Assembly: GCF_002261355.1 (NCBI RefSeq) | Contig: NZ_NEVU01000002.1 | Span: forward strand, 682,001-746,000 | DNA: 64,000 nt | Reading direction: 5' to 3' | From: Bordetella genomosp. 12 | GTDB lineage: Bacteria > Pseudomonadota > Gammaproteobacteria > Burkholderiales > Burkholderiaceae_B | In this document: in pieces, positions 36,397 to 45,218 of the stretch | Numbering within the stretch: the stretch's first letter is position 1 | Layout: each line of letters begins with the position of its first letter | The notes under the pieces: generated by a model | The model's database searches: none | Told to the model about the DNA's origin: nothing | The model's input: the letters and a program-made list of their open reading frames with translations, nothing else | Translations under genes and position numbers: made by a program

Positions 36397-37644
36397 ATGC
36401 GCGTATGTGTGATTGGTGCCGGGGTCATCGGTGTGACGACGGCCTATTTTCTGGCGCGCGAAGGCCATGAGGTGGTGCTGGTCGACAGCCAGGCCCAGCC
36501 GGCCGAGGTGTCCAGCTACGCCAACGGCGGGCAACTGAGCTATAGCTATGTCGCGCCCCTGGCCGGCCCCGGGGTGCTGCCCAGCGTGCCGGGTTGGCTG
36601 CTACGCGCCGACTCGCCGCTGCGCTTTGTGCCGCGCCTGGATCCGCATCAATGGCGTTGGTGCCTGCAGTTCGCGCTGGCCTGCAATGCCGCGACAGCGC
36701 GCCGCTCCACCGCGCAACTGCAAAGCCTGTCCTACCTCAGCCGTGACGTCCTGCATCGTCTGCTGGCGCAGGAATCGCTGGCATTCGGCCATTTGCGTAA
36801 TGGCAAGCTGATTGCCTACCGCAGCGCCGAGCTGCTGGACAAAGCGCGCAAGCTGGCGGCCTATCAGGCCAGCCTGGGCGCCGAGCAGCAGGTGCTGGAT
36901 GCCGCGGCCACCCTGGCCTTGGAGCCGGCGCTGGCGGGCATGGGATCCAGCCTGGCGGGCGCCATCTATACCCCGAGCGAAGAGGCGGGAGACTGCCATC
37001 AATTCACGCTGGCGCTCTACGAGCGGTTGCAAGCGCATGGCAACGCGCAATGTCTGATGAACACCCGGGTCCGCAGCCTGTGGACCGAAGGCCGGCGCGT
37101 GGTGGCGGTGCGGACCGAGCAAGGCGATATCGGGGCCGACGCGGTGGTGTTGGCCACGGGGGTAGGCACCCGGGATCTGCTGCGGCCGCTGGGGCAGGAT
37201 GTGCCGCTCTACCCCTTGAAGGGCTACAGCCTGACCCTGCCATTGACGCCCGGCGATACGAGCGCACCGGCGATCAGCGTGACCGATTACGAGCGCCGTA
37301 TTGTCTATGCCCGCCTGGGCTCGACCTTGCGGGTGGCCGCCATGGTGGACATCGGCAGCCACGACCGCGGCATCGATCCTGACCGTATCGCGCTGCTCAA
37401 GCAGCAGGTTGCCCAGGCCTTTCCGGCGCTGGACTTGAGCCAGGCGCGGGCCTGGGCCGGATTACGGCCGGCCACGCCGACCGGCAAGCCCCTGATCGGG
37501 CGTACGCGCGTGGCCGATAACCTGTGGCTCAACATCGGCCAGGGGGCGTTGGGCTTTACGCTGGCCTGCGGCAGCGCGGCGTTGCTGGGCACCTTGATGA
37601 ACGGCATGGCGCCGCCCATCGACCCGCTGCCGTTCCAGCCTTGA
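36397..37644 (+). CDS. dadA: D-amino acid dehydrogenase-like flavoprotein
   Basis: A 415-residue FAD-dependent oxidoreductase. It has the N-terminal dinucleotide fold VIGAGVIGVTTAYFLAREGHEVVLVDSQ, the DadA-type SSYANGGQLSYSYVAPLAGPGVLP, the central AGAIYTPSEEAGDCHQFTLALYERL, and the C-terminal LRPATPTGKPLIGRTRVADNLWLNIGQGALGFTLACGSA. It deaminates D-amino acids such as D-alanine and passes electrons to the quinone pool. No alanine racemase gene is adjacent, so the substrate is not certain. It converges on the BKACE gene. Confidence 0.88.
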   Translation: MRVCVIGAGVIGVTTAYFLAREGHEVVLVDSQAQPAEVSSYANGGQLSYSYVAPLAGPGVLPSVPGWLLRADSPLRFVPRLDPHQWRWCLQFALACNAATARRSTAQLQSLSYLSRDVLHRLLAQESLAFGHLRNGKLIAYRSAELLDKARKLAAYQASLGAEQQVLDAAATLALEPALAGMGSSLAGAIYTPSEEAGDCHQFTLALYERLQAHGNAQCLMNTRVRSLWTEGRRVVAVRTEQGDIGADAVVLATGVGTRDLLRPLGQDVPLYPLKGYSLTLPLTPGDTSAPAISVTDYERRIVYARLGSTLRVAAMVDIGSHDRGIDPDRIALLKQQVAQAFPALDLSQARAWAGLRPATPTGKPLIGRTRVADNLWLNIGQGALGFTLACGSAALLGTLMNGMAPPIDPLPFQP

Positions 37645-37651
37645 TGCGCGC

Positions 37652-38485
37652 TTACCCCAGCGCGCCGTAGATGGCGCGCGCCTGGGCGGCGTTGGCCAGC
37701 GGCCGGCCCAGCACCCGTGCGCCTTCGGCGGCCTGGCGCACCAGCGCGCTGTTGCCGGGCGCGACGCGGCCGTCGCTGAGCAGCAGATTGTTTTCAAATC
37801 CCACGCGCATATGCCCGCCCAGGGCCGCGGCCGTCGTGACGCAGGCATTTTCCTGGCGGCCGAAGGCGCAGATGGCCCAGGGCAAGGTCTGGCCGCTGAT
37901 CTGCAGGAAAGGCAGCAGATCCTGCGGCGAGGACTGCTGGCCGGCCACGTAGCGGCCCAGCACGTAGAGCAGGGCCCAGCAGCCTTGCGGCACCAGGCCG
38001 CGGGCGCGGAAATCCTGCCAGCGAGCCAGATCCTCGGCGCTATAGAGGATGATCTGCGTCATGATGCGTTCGGCGGCGATCCAGGCGAAGAAGGCCGCCA
38101 GCTCATGCTCGCTGATGTCGGGCACCGCGATCTCGCGCAGCCCGATGGAAACCGCCTGCGGCTTGAGTTCGCGCACCATGGCCATCTGCTGCCCGGCCTG
38201 GTAGACGCCGGCCGCTTCGCTGGTGACCTGCACCAGCATCTCGCGGCCCACGGCGCGCTCGACCGCGGCCAGGGCATCGCGATAGGCCTGCACATCGAGC
38301 GAGTGCTTGCCTTCGGGCGTGCGTACATGCATGTGCATCATGGCCGCGCCGGCGTCCAGGCAGGCGCGCGCCTCGGCGGCCAGCGCGTCCGGCGTCATGG
38401 GCACGGCCGGGTGGTCCTGCGCCGTTTTGTAGGCACCGTTGGGCGCCACGGTAATGATCAGGGGTGAATCGGCCAGCAGTGTCAC
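37652..38485 (-). CDS. BKACE-family beta-keto acid cleavage enzyme
   Basis: A 277-residue enzyme of the 3-keto-5-aminohexanoate cleavage family (PF05853): LIITVAPNGAYKTAQDHPAVPMTPDALAAEARACLDAGAAMMHMHVR with metal His residues, then MLVQVTSEAAGVY and GLVPQGCWALLYVLG. It splits a beta-keto acid with acetyl-CoA. The start is GTG at 38485, overlapping the TGA of the upstream dehydrogenase gene (GTGA), which implies translational coupling. Together they could oxidise a beta-hydroxy acid and cleave the resulting beta-keto acid, as in the carnitine pathway (hedged). Confidence 0.88.
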   Translation of the reverse strand: MTLLADSPLIITVAPNGAYKTAQDHPAVPMTPDALAAEARACLDAGAAMMHMHVRTPEGKHSLDVQAYRDALAAVERAVGREMLVQVTSEAAGVYQAGQQMAMVRELKPQAVSIGLREIAVPDISEHELAAFFAWIAAERIMTQIILYSAEDLARWQDFRARGLVPQGCWALLYVLGRYVAGQQSSPQDLLPFLQISGQTLPWAICAFGRQENACVTTAAALGGHMRVGFENNLLLSDGRVAPGNSALVRQAAEGARVLGRPLANAAQARAIYGALG

Positions 38486-39447
38486 GGTTCGATCTCCGGG
38501 AGTTCGTTCGACAGCAGTTCCAGTCCGGCGCGCAACAGCGTGTCGTAGCGTTGGCGCTCGGCGGCGATGGCCTCCGGTGTCCAGGTGTAAAAGCCCGCGC
38601 CGGCCTTCATTCCGTGGCGGCCGTCGGCCGCGCGCTCGGTCAGGCAGCGCGCCGGCTGCGCGTCGTTGCAGAACGTGGGATACATGGTGGCGCCCGCGGC
38701 GGCGTGCACGTCGATGCCGGCATGGTCGCGTTGCATGACGGGGCCGGCGGCCAGAAAGCGGAAGCCAAAGCCAAAGCGTACCGCGTTGTCGACGTCCTCG
38801 GGCGAGGCGATGCCCTGGTCGATGAGGGCGAAGGCCTCGCGCGACAGCGCATGTTGCAGGCGGTTGGCCAGAAAACCCGGCAGATCGCGGGCCACGCGCA
38901 CCGGCACCATGCCGCAGCGCCGCATGAAAGCAAACAGGGCGTCGGCGGCGGCCGCGTCGCTGGCCTCGCACAACACGACTTCGACCAAGGGCACCAGATG
39001 CGCGGGCATGAAGAAATGCAAGCCCAGCATGCGCCCGCGTGTGCGCAGTCCCGCGCCGATGGCGCTGATCGGAAAGCTCGAGCTGTTGCTGGCCAGGATG
39101 GTGTGCGCATCGGCGAGCGCTTCGAGTTCGGCAAACAGCGCCTGCTTGAGCGCCAGCCGCTCGGGAATGCACTCGATGACCAGGCCCACGCTGCGCCAAT
39201 CGACGTCAGTCAGGGCGGGCACGACCGATACCGGTCCGGTCTGCGCCGCGCCCGGCAGGGCGGCGAGATTTTGCTGCACACGGCCGGGCAGGGCGGCGGC
39301 GCGGCCGGCGTCGGGTTCGATGACGGTGCATCGGCATTGGGCGCGGGCCAGCACCACGGCCACGTCGGCGCCCATGGTGCCGCCGCCGACCACGACGACA
39401 TGCGAAGTGGCGGGACGCGCCAGGGCGGAATAAAGGCTTGCATTCAT
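38482..39447 (-). CDS. 3-hydroxyacyl-CoA dehydrogenase-like (carnitine-type)
   Basis: A 321-residue NAD-dependent beta-hydroxyacid dehydrogenase with nucleotide fold VVVVGGGTMGADVAVVLARAQ, catalytic-region ILASNSSSFPISAIG and LGLHFFMPAHLVPLVEVVL, and C-terminal helical domain (GFLANRLQHALSREAFALIDQGIASPEDVDNAVRFGFG). Length and partner fit L-carnitine 3-dehydrogenase, though other beta-hydroxy acids are possible. It starts the two-gene operon and is divergent from a LysR regulator that probably controls it. Confidence 0.88.
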   Translation of the reverse strand: MNASLYSALARPATSHVVVVGGGTMGADVAVVLARAQCRCTVIEPDAGRAAALPGRVQQNLAALPGAAQTGPVSVVPALTDVDWRSVGLVIECIPERLALKQALFAELEALADAHTILASNSSSFPISAIGAGLRTRGRMLGLHFFMPAHLVPLVEVVLCEASDAAAADALFAFMRRCGMVPVRVARDLPGFLANRLQHALSREAFALIDQGIASPEDVDNAVRFGFGFRFLAAGPVMQRDHAGIDVHAAAGATMYPTFCNDAQPARCLTERAADGRHGMKAGAGFYTWTPEAIAAERQRYDTLLRAGLELLSNELPEIEP

Positions 39448-39526
39448 GCTGCGGACTTCCGGGTTGGGATGTCAGGCAGTGTAGGCAAAGGCTTTTGATT
39501 GATGAATCAGATTTTTTAAATAGAAT

Positions 39527-39543
39527 GATCGATATTGTCGATC
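39527..39543. promoter_or_regulatory. Inverted repeat in the LysR/dehydrogenase divergent region
   Basis: GATCGA (39527-39532), five AT-rich bases and TCGATC (39538-39543) form a perfect short inverted repeat between divergent starts. The adjacent stretch (TTGATTGATGAATCAG at 39495-39510) also has a T-N11-A-like layout. It suits LysR binding, unproven. Confidence 0.5.
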
Positions 39544-39558
39544 AATAAGGAAAGTGGG

Positions 39559-40473
39559 ATGGCCATCAACCTGTCGATGCGGGATATCGACACCGTGCTG
39601 GTGCTGGGCCGCATGCTGAACTTCCGGCAGGCCGCGGCGCACTTGCATTTGTCGCAGTCGGCGCTGTCGACCCAGGTGCTGCGCATCGAGGAAACGCTGG
39701 GGGTGCGCCTGTTCGACCGCAGTACGCGCAGCGTGCGCCTGACGGCGGCCGGGCAGGTGTTTCTGCAGCAGGCGGCCAATTTGCAGGTTGCCTTTCGCGA
39801 GGCCATCGACGCGGTGGGCGGCATCGCACGTGCCGATCAGGGGCAGGTGGCCGTCGCGGCCCTGCCGTCGCTGGCGGCCCGGTTGCTGCCGCGCGTGCTC
39901 ATGGCGTATCGCAAGGCCCATCCCGGCGTGGCGCTCAAGGTGCACGACGTGCTGTCGGGGCCGGCGTTCGATCTGGTGCGCGGCGGCGAGGTGGACTTCG
40001 CCCTGACGGCCGCCGACCCGCAGCAGGCCGACCTGCATTACGAGGCGCTGATGTCGGATAGTTTCATTCTGCTGGTGCCGCCGGATCATCCCCTGGCGCG
40101 CTCGCGCGCGCCCGTGCGCTGGCTGGAGACGGTGGACGCGGCTCATGTTTCGATGGTGCAGCCCAGCAGCGTGCGTCAGTACACCGAATGGGCTTTTCTG
40201 CAGAATCGCGTGCGTTTCCAGCCGGCTTTCGAGGCCGAACATCTGGCCACCATCGTGGCCATGGTGGAGTGCGGCTTTGGCGTGGCGGCGCTGCCGGAGA
40301 TCGCCGCGCATGCCGTGGCGCATCAAGGTCTGATCGAGCGGCCCCTGATCGGTCCGGTGGCAGAACGCTCCATCGGCCTGGTCACGGCGCGTCAGCGCAG
40401 CCTGTCGCCGGCCGCTCAGGCGCTGGTCGAGCTGCTGCGCGGGCATGCGCCTGCGCGCGCCCGGCGCCGTTAG
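39559..40473 (+). CDS. LysR-family transcriptional regulator
   Basis: A 304-residue regulator with N-terminal helix-turn-helix (RQAAAHLHLSQSALSTQVLRIEETLGVRLFDRSTRSVRLTAAG) and a C-terminal substrate-binding-like domain (GQVAVAALPSLAARLLPRVLMAYRKAHPG; IVAMVECGFGVAALPEIAAH). It starts at ATG 39559 after AAGGAAAG. Divergent orientation implies control of the dehydrogenase/BKACE operon. Its end overlaps the convergent GntR gene by four bases. Confidence 0.93.
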   Translation: MAINLSMRDIDTVLVLGRMLNFRQAAAHLHLSQSALSTQVLRIEETLGVRLFDRSTRSVRLTAAGQVFLQQAANLQVAFREAIDAVGGIARADQGQVAVAALPSLAARLLPRVLMAYRKAHPGVALKVHDVLSGPAFDLVRGGEVDFALTAADPQQADLHYEALMSDSFILLVPPDHPLARSRAPVRWLETVDAAHVSMVQPSSVRQYTEWAFLQNRVRFQPAFEAEHLATIVAMVECGFGVAALPEIAAHAVAHQGLIERPLIGPVAERSIGLVTARQRSLSPAAQALVELLRGHAPARARRR

Positions 40474-41156
40474 GCCGGCTCGGGCGCCACACCGTGGCGG
40501 GCGCGCTCGGCCGCCAGATAGGCGTCGCGCGACGGGATCAGGTGGCGCGCGCAGATGTCGGTCAGCGCCGCGCGATTGCCCTCGCGCAAGGCTTCGATCA
40601 TGGCCCAGTGTTCCTGCCGGGCGCGTTCGCGATAACTGGCCTGCGCCAGCGTGCCGAAGCGGATCGGGTGGGTGCGGCGTGCGTATTCTTCGATGGCCTG
40701 CTCAAGGACTGGGTTGCGCGTCAGGGCAAACAGCGCACGATGAAAACGCTGATTACTGCGGAACACGGCGCGGGCATCGCCCAGACTGACGGCCGCGTCG
40801 TGCTCGCGCTGGATGCCGATGAGTTCCTGCAGACTTTGCGCCGGCACGGGCAGGGGAATCTGCGCGGCCGCGCGCGTTTCCAGTAATTCGCGCAAGGCGT
40901 ACAGCTCGACCACTTCCGCGGCCTGGAAAGCGCGCACCTCCGCACCGATATTGCGCTTGCGTTGCACCGCGCCCATGAGCTCCAGGTTCGCCAGCACATT
41001 GCGCACCGCGTGGCGCTTGAGCCCGAAGCGGGCCATCAACTCGTCTTCGGTCAGGCGCTGGCGGGGATGCAGGCGGCCCAGCACGATGTCCTCTTCGAGG
41101 GCATCGCGGGCGCTATCGGCCGTAAAGGCGGCCGGCTCGGCAAGCAGGGTCATCAT
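40470..41156 (-). CDS. GntR-family regulator (FCD subfamily)
   Basis: A 228-residue regulator with a winged helix (LHPRQRLTEDELMARFGLKRHAVRNVLANLELMG) and a C-terminal FCD domain (FRSNQRFHRALFALTRNPVL, HWAMIEALREGN...CARHL). The recognition helix differs from the usual RTPVREAL pattern (KRHAVRNVL), so its site may differ. It overlaps the dehydratase gene's stop by four bases and probably controls that gene and the divergent Bug receptor through the palindrome at 42996-43019. Confidence 0.9.
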   Translation of the reverse strand: MMTLLAEPAAFTADSARDALEEDIVLGRLHPRQRLTEDELMARFGLKRHAVRNVLANLELMGAVQRKRNIGAEVRAFQAAEVVELYALRELLETRAAAQIPLPVPAQSLQELIGIQREHDAAVSLGDARAVFRSNQRFHRALFALTRNPVLEQAIEEYARRTHPIRFGTLAQASYRERARQEHWAMIEALREGNRAALTDICARHLIPSRDAYLAAERARHGVAPEPA

Positions 41157-42889
41157 CGATCGGGAACCTTCTGAGTCATGTCCGCGGCGCGCAGGAAATC
41201 GAAATCGACCCCCTGGTCGGCCTGCGTGACGCTTTGCAAAAAGAGCTTACGATAGCCGCGCTCGGCCTGGGGCCGTGTCTGCGGCGCCTCGGCGGCGCGG
41301 CGGGCGAGCTCTTCGGCGCTGACCTGCAGCTCGATCAGCCGCTCGCGCAGCGACAGTTTGATGCGGTCGCCGTTGCACACATAGGCCAGCGGCCCGCCAA
41401 CGGCGGCCTCCGGCGTGACGTGCAGCACGATGGTGCCGGCGGCCGTGCCGCTCATGCGCCCATCGGAGACGCGCACCATGTCCTTGACCCCGGCGCGTGC
41501 CAGTTTTTTGGGGATGGGCATATATCCGGCCTCTGGCATGCCGGGCGCTCCCGTCGGGCCGATGCGCTTGAGCACCAGCACGTCATCGGCGCGCACGTCG
41601 AGGTCTTCGTCATCGATGCGCCGCGCCATATCGGCCGCATCCTCGAACACCACGGCGCGGCCCTCGTGTTCCATGAGATCCGGATTGGCTGCGGATTGTT
41701 TGATGATGGCCCCGCCCGGCGCCAGATTGCCGCGCAACACGGCCAGGCCGCCCGCGGGATAAATGGGCGCGCTGCGCGGCCGAATGACATCCTGCGCGAA
41801 GGGCGCGGGCGCGGCCTGCAGTTCCTCGCCCAGGGTGCGCCCCGAGACCGTCAGGGCATCCAGATGCAGCAAGGGGGCCAGTTCACGCAGCAGGGCGGGC
41901 ATGCCGCCGGCTTTGTGGAAGTCTTCCATGTAGTGCTGGCCCGAAGGTTTGAGGTCGACCAGCACAGGCGTTTCGCGGCTCATGCGGTCCAGCCCGGCCA
42001 GATCGATTTCGATGCCCAGGCGCCCGGCGATGGCGGTCAGGTGCACGATGCCATTGGTCGAGCCGCCGATGGCCAGCAGCACGCGCAGGGCGTTCTCGAT
42101 GGACTTGCCGGTGATGATCTGCTGCGGGGTCAGGCGCGCGGCGGCCATGGCCACGGCGGTCGCGCCGGTCTGTTCGGCCACGCGCACACGATCGGCGGTG
42201 ACGGCCGGCGCCGAGGCGCCGCCGGTGATCATCATGCCCATGGCTTCGGTCAGGCAGGCCATGGTGCTGGCCGTACCCATCACCGAGCAGGTGCCCACGC
42301 TGGCCACCAGCTTGTTGTTGACCTCGGCGATATCCTCGGCGTCGATCTCCTCGGCCCGGTAGCGGCCCCAGTAGCGGCGGCAATCGGTACAGGCGCCGAC
42401 GCGCTCGCCCCGATGCGCGCCGGTGAGCATGGAGCCCGTGACCAGTTGGATGGCGGGCACGCCGGCCGAGGCCGCACCCATCAATTGCGCCGGGACGGTC
42501 TTGTCGCAGCCGCCGATCAGCACCACGGCATCCATGGGCTGAGCCCGGATCATTTCCTCGGTGTCCATCGACATGAGGTTGCGCAAATACATGCTGGTGG
42601 GCTGGGAGAAACTCTCGTGCACGGAGATCGTGGGAAAGTCCACCGGCAGGCCGCCGGCCAGCATGACGCCGCGTTTGACGGCTTCGATCAGTTGGGGGGC
42701 ATTGCCGTGACAGGGGTTGTAGCCGCTGCCGGTATTGACGATGCCGATCACCGGCCGCGAGAGCGCGTCGTCGGTGTAGCCCGCGCCCTTGATGAAGGCC
42801 TTGCGCAAAAACAGCGAGAAGCCGCTATCGCCGTAATTGGTCAGTCCCTTGGAAAGCCCGCTATCCGGGGATGGCTTCTTTTCGCTCAT
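41153..42889 (-). CDS. IlvD/Edd-family sugar-acid dehydratase
   Basis: A 578-residue Fe-S dehydratase. It has SGYNPCHGNAPQLIEAVKRGV, VLIGGCDKTVPAQLMGAASA (cluster Cys), VGACTDCRRYWGRYRAEEID (cluster Cys, with spacing as in pentonate dehydratases), CSVMGTASTMACLTEAMGM, and SDGRMSGTAAGTIVLHVTPEA at the C-terminus. The order and context suggest a sugar-acid (arabonate/xylonate/gluconate-type) dehydratase rather than the branched-chain amino acid IlvD. ATG 42889 is preferred because the upstream alternative reaches into AT-rich promoter sequence. Confidence 0.9.
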   Translation of the reverse strand: MSEKKPSPDSGLSKGLTNYGDSGFSLFLRKAFIKGAGYTDDALSRPVIGIVNTGSGYNPCHGNAPQLIEAVKRGVMLAGGLPVDFPTISVHESFSQPTSMYLRNLMSMDTEEMIRAQPMDAVVLIGGCDKTVPAQLMGAASAGVPAIQLVTGSMLTGAHRGERVGACTDCRRYWGRYRAEEIDAEDIAEVNNKLVASVGTCSVMGTASTMACLTEAMGMMITGGASAPAVTADRVRVAEQTGATAVAMAAARLTPQQIITGKSIENALRVLLAIGGSTNGIVHLTAIAGRLGIEIDLAGLDRMSRETPVLVDLKPSGQHYMEDFHKAGGMPALLRELAPLLHLDALTVSGRTLGEELQAAPAPFAQDVIRPRSAPIYPAGGLAVLRGNLAPGGAIIKQSAANPDLMEHEGRAVVFEDAADMARRIDDEDLDVRADDVLVLKRIGPTGAPGMPEAGYMPIPKKLARAGVKDMVRVSDGRMSGTAAGTIVLHVTPEAAVGGPLAYVCNGDRIKLSLRERLIELQVSAEELARRAAEAPQTRPQAERGYRKLFLQSVTQADQGVDFDFLRAADMTQKVPDR

Positions 42890-42995
42890 GATCGCCTCAA
42901 TAATATTATTGATAATTAAGTTCGCGCAGCTTAAATCTAGTCTTGACTGCACCGCAAGCAGAATTTTTCGAATCGATTATTGATCGATAAAACAG

Positions 42996-43019
42996 ATCAG
43001 TAATTCAAAAATTACTGAT
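42996..43019. promoter_or_regulatory. Perfect 10-bp-arm palindrome between dehydratase and Bug gene
   Basis: ATCAGTAATT (42996-43005), spacer CAAA, and AATTACTGAT (43010-43019) form a perfect inverted repeat in an AT-rich 212-base divergent region. ATTATTGAT also occurs at 42905-42913 and 42976-42984. The GntR regulator three genes away on the left is the best candidate ligand. Confidence 0.75.
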
Positions 43020-43101
43020 TCTTCAATCAAGGTGGCTCCTCCTACACTGCAGGCGAGCGAGCCGGGCGCCACCCTCCATTCTTCTCCCGGCAAGAGGAGA
43101 C

Positions 43102-44097
43102 ATGATGTTCGACTGTCGTCACATGGCGCGTCGCGCGCGCCTCGCGTTGCTGGCCGGCATCGCCGGCGTGACCTTGAGCGCAGCGGCGGCCGCCGCCTAT
43201 CCGGAGCGCCCCATCCGCCTGATCGTGCCATACCCGCCCGGCGGCGCCACCGATGTGATCGGGCGCGTGCTCGCCCAGGAAATGACCGGTGCGCTGGGCC
43301 AGACCGTGGTGGTGGAAAACCGCGCCGGCGCGGCCGGCAATATCGGTGCGGATCAGGTCGCCAAGGCCAATCCCGACGGTTACACGCTGCTGATGGGAGC
43401 GCTGACCAGCCATGCCATCAATGCCGTCCTCTATACGGACACCGTCAGCTACGACATTGAAAAGAGTTTTGCGCCGGTCTCCATCGTCGGTACGGTGCCC
43501 CTGGTGTTCGTGGTCAATCCGCAAGTGCCGGCGCAGTCGCTGAGCGACTTCATCGCGCTGGCCAAATCCCGCCCTGGCGCGGTGACCATGGCGTCGGCGG
43601 GCAACGGCTCGCCGCAGCATCTGGCCGCGGAGATGTTCAAGCGGGTGGCGGGCGTGGACGTGCTGCATGTGCCCTATAAAGGCAGCGGCCCGGCCATGAC
43701 CGACCTGATGGGCGGGCAAGTCATGAGCATGATAGAAACCGTGCCGGCCGCGCAGGGCAGCGTCAAGGCGGGCAAGCTGCGCGGTCTGGCCGTGGCCGCC
43801 GACGCGCGCGCCGAGGCGCTGCCTGACGTGCCGACCACGGCCGAAGCCGGTCTGGGCGGTTTTCAGGTGAGTTCGATGTTCGGCATCGTGGCGCCCGCAG
43901 GCACCCCCGCCGAGGTCATCGCCCGGCTCAATGGCGCCTTGAAGGACATCCTGGCCCAGCCCAAGGTGCGCGAGGCCTTGCTGCGGCAGGGCGCGGTCGC
44001 CACCTGGACGAGCCCGCAGGAGGCGGCCGCCCGCATAGGCGCGGAGCGCCAGCAGTGGGCCAAAGTCGTGGCCGACGGGGGCGTCAAACCCGATTGA
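43102..44097 (+). CDS. Bug-family periplasmic solute receptor
   Basis: A 331-residue receptor: signal peptide (ARLALLAGIAGVTLSAAAAAA), then YPERPIRLIVPYPPGGATD, ENRAGAAGNIGAD, PDGYTLLMG, LHVPYKGSGPAMTDLMGG and LPDVPTTAEAG. It is divergent from the dehydratase/GntR genes and shares their palindromic region, so it likely brings in the sugar acid or dicarboxylate that they degrade (inference). No transporter membrane subunits are nearby. Confidence 0.93.
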   Translation: MMFDCRHMARRARLALLAGIAGVTLSAAAAAAYPERPIRLIVPYPPGGATDVIGRVLAQEMTGALGQTVVVENRAGAAGNIGADQVAKANPDGYTLLMGALTSHAINAVLYTDTVSYDIEKSFAPVSIVGTVPLVFVVNPQVPAQSLSDFIALAKSRPGAVTMASAGNGSPQHLAAEMFKRVAGVDVLHVPYKGSGPAMTDLMGGQVMSMIETVPAAQGSVKAGKLRGLAVAADARAEALPDVPTTAEAGLGGFQVSSMFGIVAPAGTPAEVIARLNGALKDILAQPKVREALLRQGAVATWTSPQEAAARIGAERQQWAKVVADGGVKPD

Positions 44098-44118
44098 ACT
44101 GGCATGGCCTGTCAGTGA

Positions 44119-44141
44119 CCGCCGGCACGGGCTGCCGGCGG
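44119..44141 (+). terminator. Putative terminator after Bug receptor
   Basis: A perfect 9-bp stem CCGCCGGCA/TGCCGGCGG with a 5-nt loop lies 22 bases after the stop; only a weak T run follows, so it could also be Rho-dependent. Confidence 0.6.
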
Positions 44142-44300
44142 TTGTAAATCCGCCGCATCCGCCTCGCCCGGCTGCGTTCAAAGCCGATTGAAAGTTTCAG
44201 TTTCTACACTGTGAACATGCCGGTCGGACATTGCAGCGGGTGGTTTGCCTAGCAGGGCGAATCACGAAAAACAGCGCCGCTTCCATCAGGAAGCGCTCGC

Positions 44301-45041
44301 GTGACGTCCGTCACTCAGCACCATGCCCGGTGCGTGCCGACCGCCACTCTGGAGATGCGCCGCGTGACCGCCATTTACATCGACAAGCGCCTGGACGCGG
44401 CGACCGCCATGTACTGCCGCCTTACCCTGGCGGAGTTCCGCGATTTGCTGGATTCGGCCCAGATACGCTTTCATGGGCGCGGCACGGTCTGGCCCGCCAG
44501 TCTTGCCGAGCGTGGCGCGCGCATGCCTTGCGGCGTGGCCGTGCAGATTCCGCAGGTCTGGCGCGATCGCTTGCAGACCCCTGAGCCGGAATCTGCCTGG
44601 GTGGACAGCCAGGCCCTGATCGGTATGCAACGCTGGTTTCTGAGTGCGCCGCCCGAAGGCCAGCCAGACAGCGTGATCCTGCGCTCCAGCGTCGGCGCGC
44701 TGGCCAATGCCGCCCAGGCCTGTGAGGGCTTGCGTCTGGTGATCGCGCCAGTGCGTTATGCCGCGCCCATCATGCAGCGTTCCGGCGGGATGCGCCTGCC
44801 CGACCTGTTCAGCGGCAAAGTGCAGCGGCGGCGCGAACGCGAAGCCCGCGTCATCGCCATGCAAGACCAGGAAGCGCAAGGGCCCGAGGGCATCACGCGC
44901 GTACGGCGTGCCCTGGCCTTTGCCCTGACGACACTGGTGTGCGGGGTCATGGCGCCGGCCGCCTTGCCCGACGAGACCTTGCAATGGGTGGCCGAGCTGG
45001 CGCAGACCCGCCTGGGTCTGCTGGTGTCGCGGCTCGGGTGA
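44301..45041 (+). CDS. Hypothetical protein
   Basis: A 246-residue protein starting at GTG 44301 after AGGAA; MRRV at 44355 is another possible start. It has an alpha/beta-like middle (LTLAEFRDLLDSAQIRFHGRGTVWP), a basic segment (GKVQRRREREARVIAM) and a hydrophobic C-terminal stretch (VRRALAFALTTLVCGVMAPAALP) that could be a membrane anchor or amphipathic helix. I do not recognise a family. Confidence 0.65.
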   Translation: MTSVTQHHARCVPTATLEMRRVTAIYIDKRLDAATAMYCRLTLAEFRDLLDSAQIRFHGRGTVWPASLAERGARMPCGVAVQIPQVWRDRLQTPEPESAWVDSQALIGMQRWFLSAPPEGQPDSVILRSSVGALANAAQACEGLRLVIAPVRYAAPIMQRSGGMRLPDLFSGKVQRRREREARVIAMQDQEAQGPEGITRVRRALAFALTTLVCGVMAPAALPDETLQWVAELAQTRLGLLVSRLG

Positions 45042-45218
45042 GGGTAGCCGCAATGCCAAAGGACGCGCGGGTCGGCCGATCAGAGTACCTGTTTGAGTGG
45101 CCAACCCGGCAGTCGCAGCGCACCGCAAATCAGCGGGTGGGGTCTGCCATGTTGAGGCATTGACGGGCCTGGATGCGTATGACGCGAGTCTAGCCGCCAA
45201 GCTCGGATAGCAATGGCC

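Noticed and set aside
41153-42889. Biosynthetic dihydroxy-acid dehydratase IlvD
   Set aside because: GntR/Bug context and pentonate-type Cys spacing fit a catabolic sugar-acid dehydratase better.
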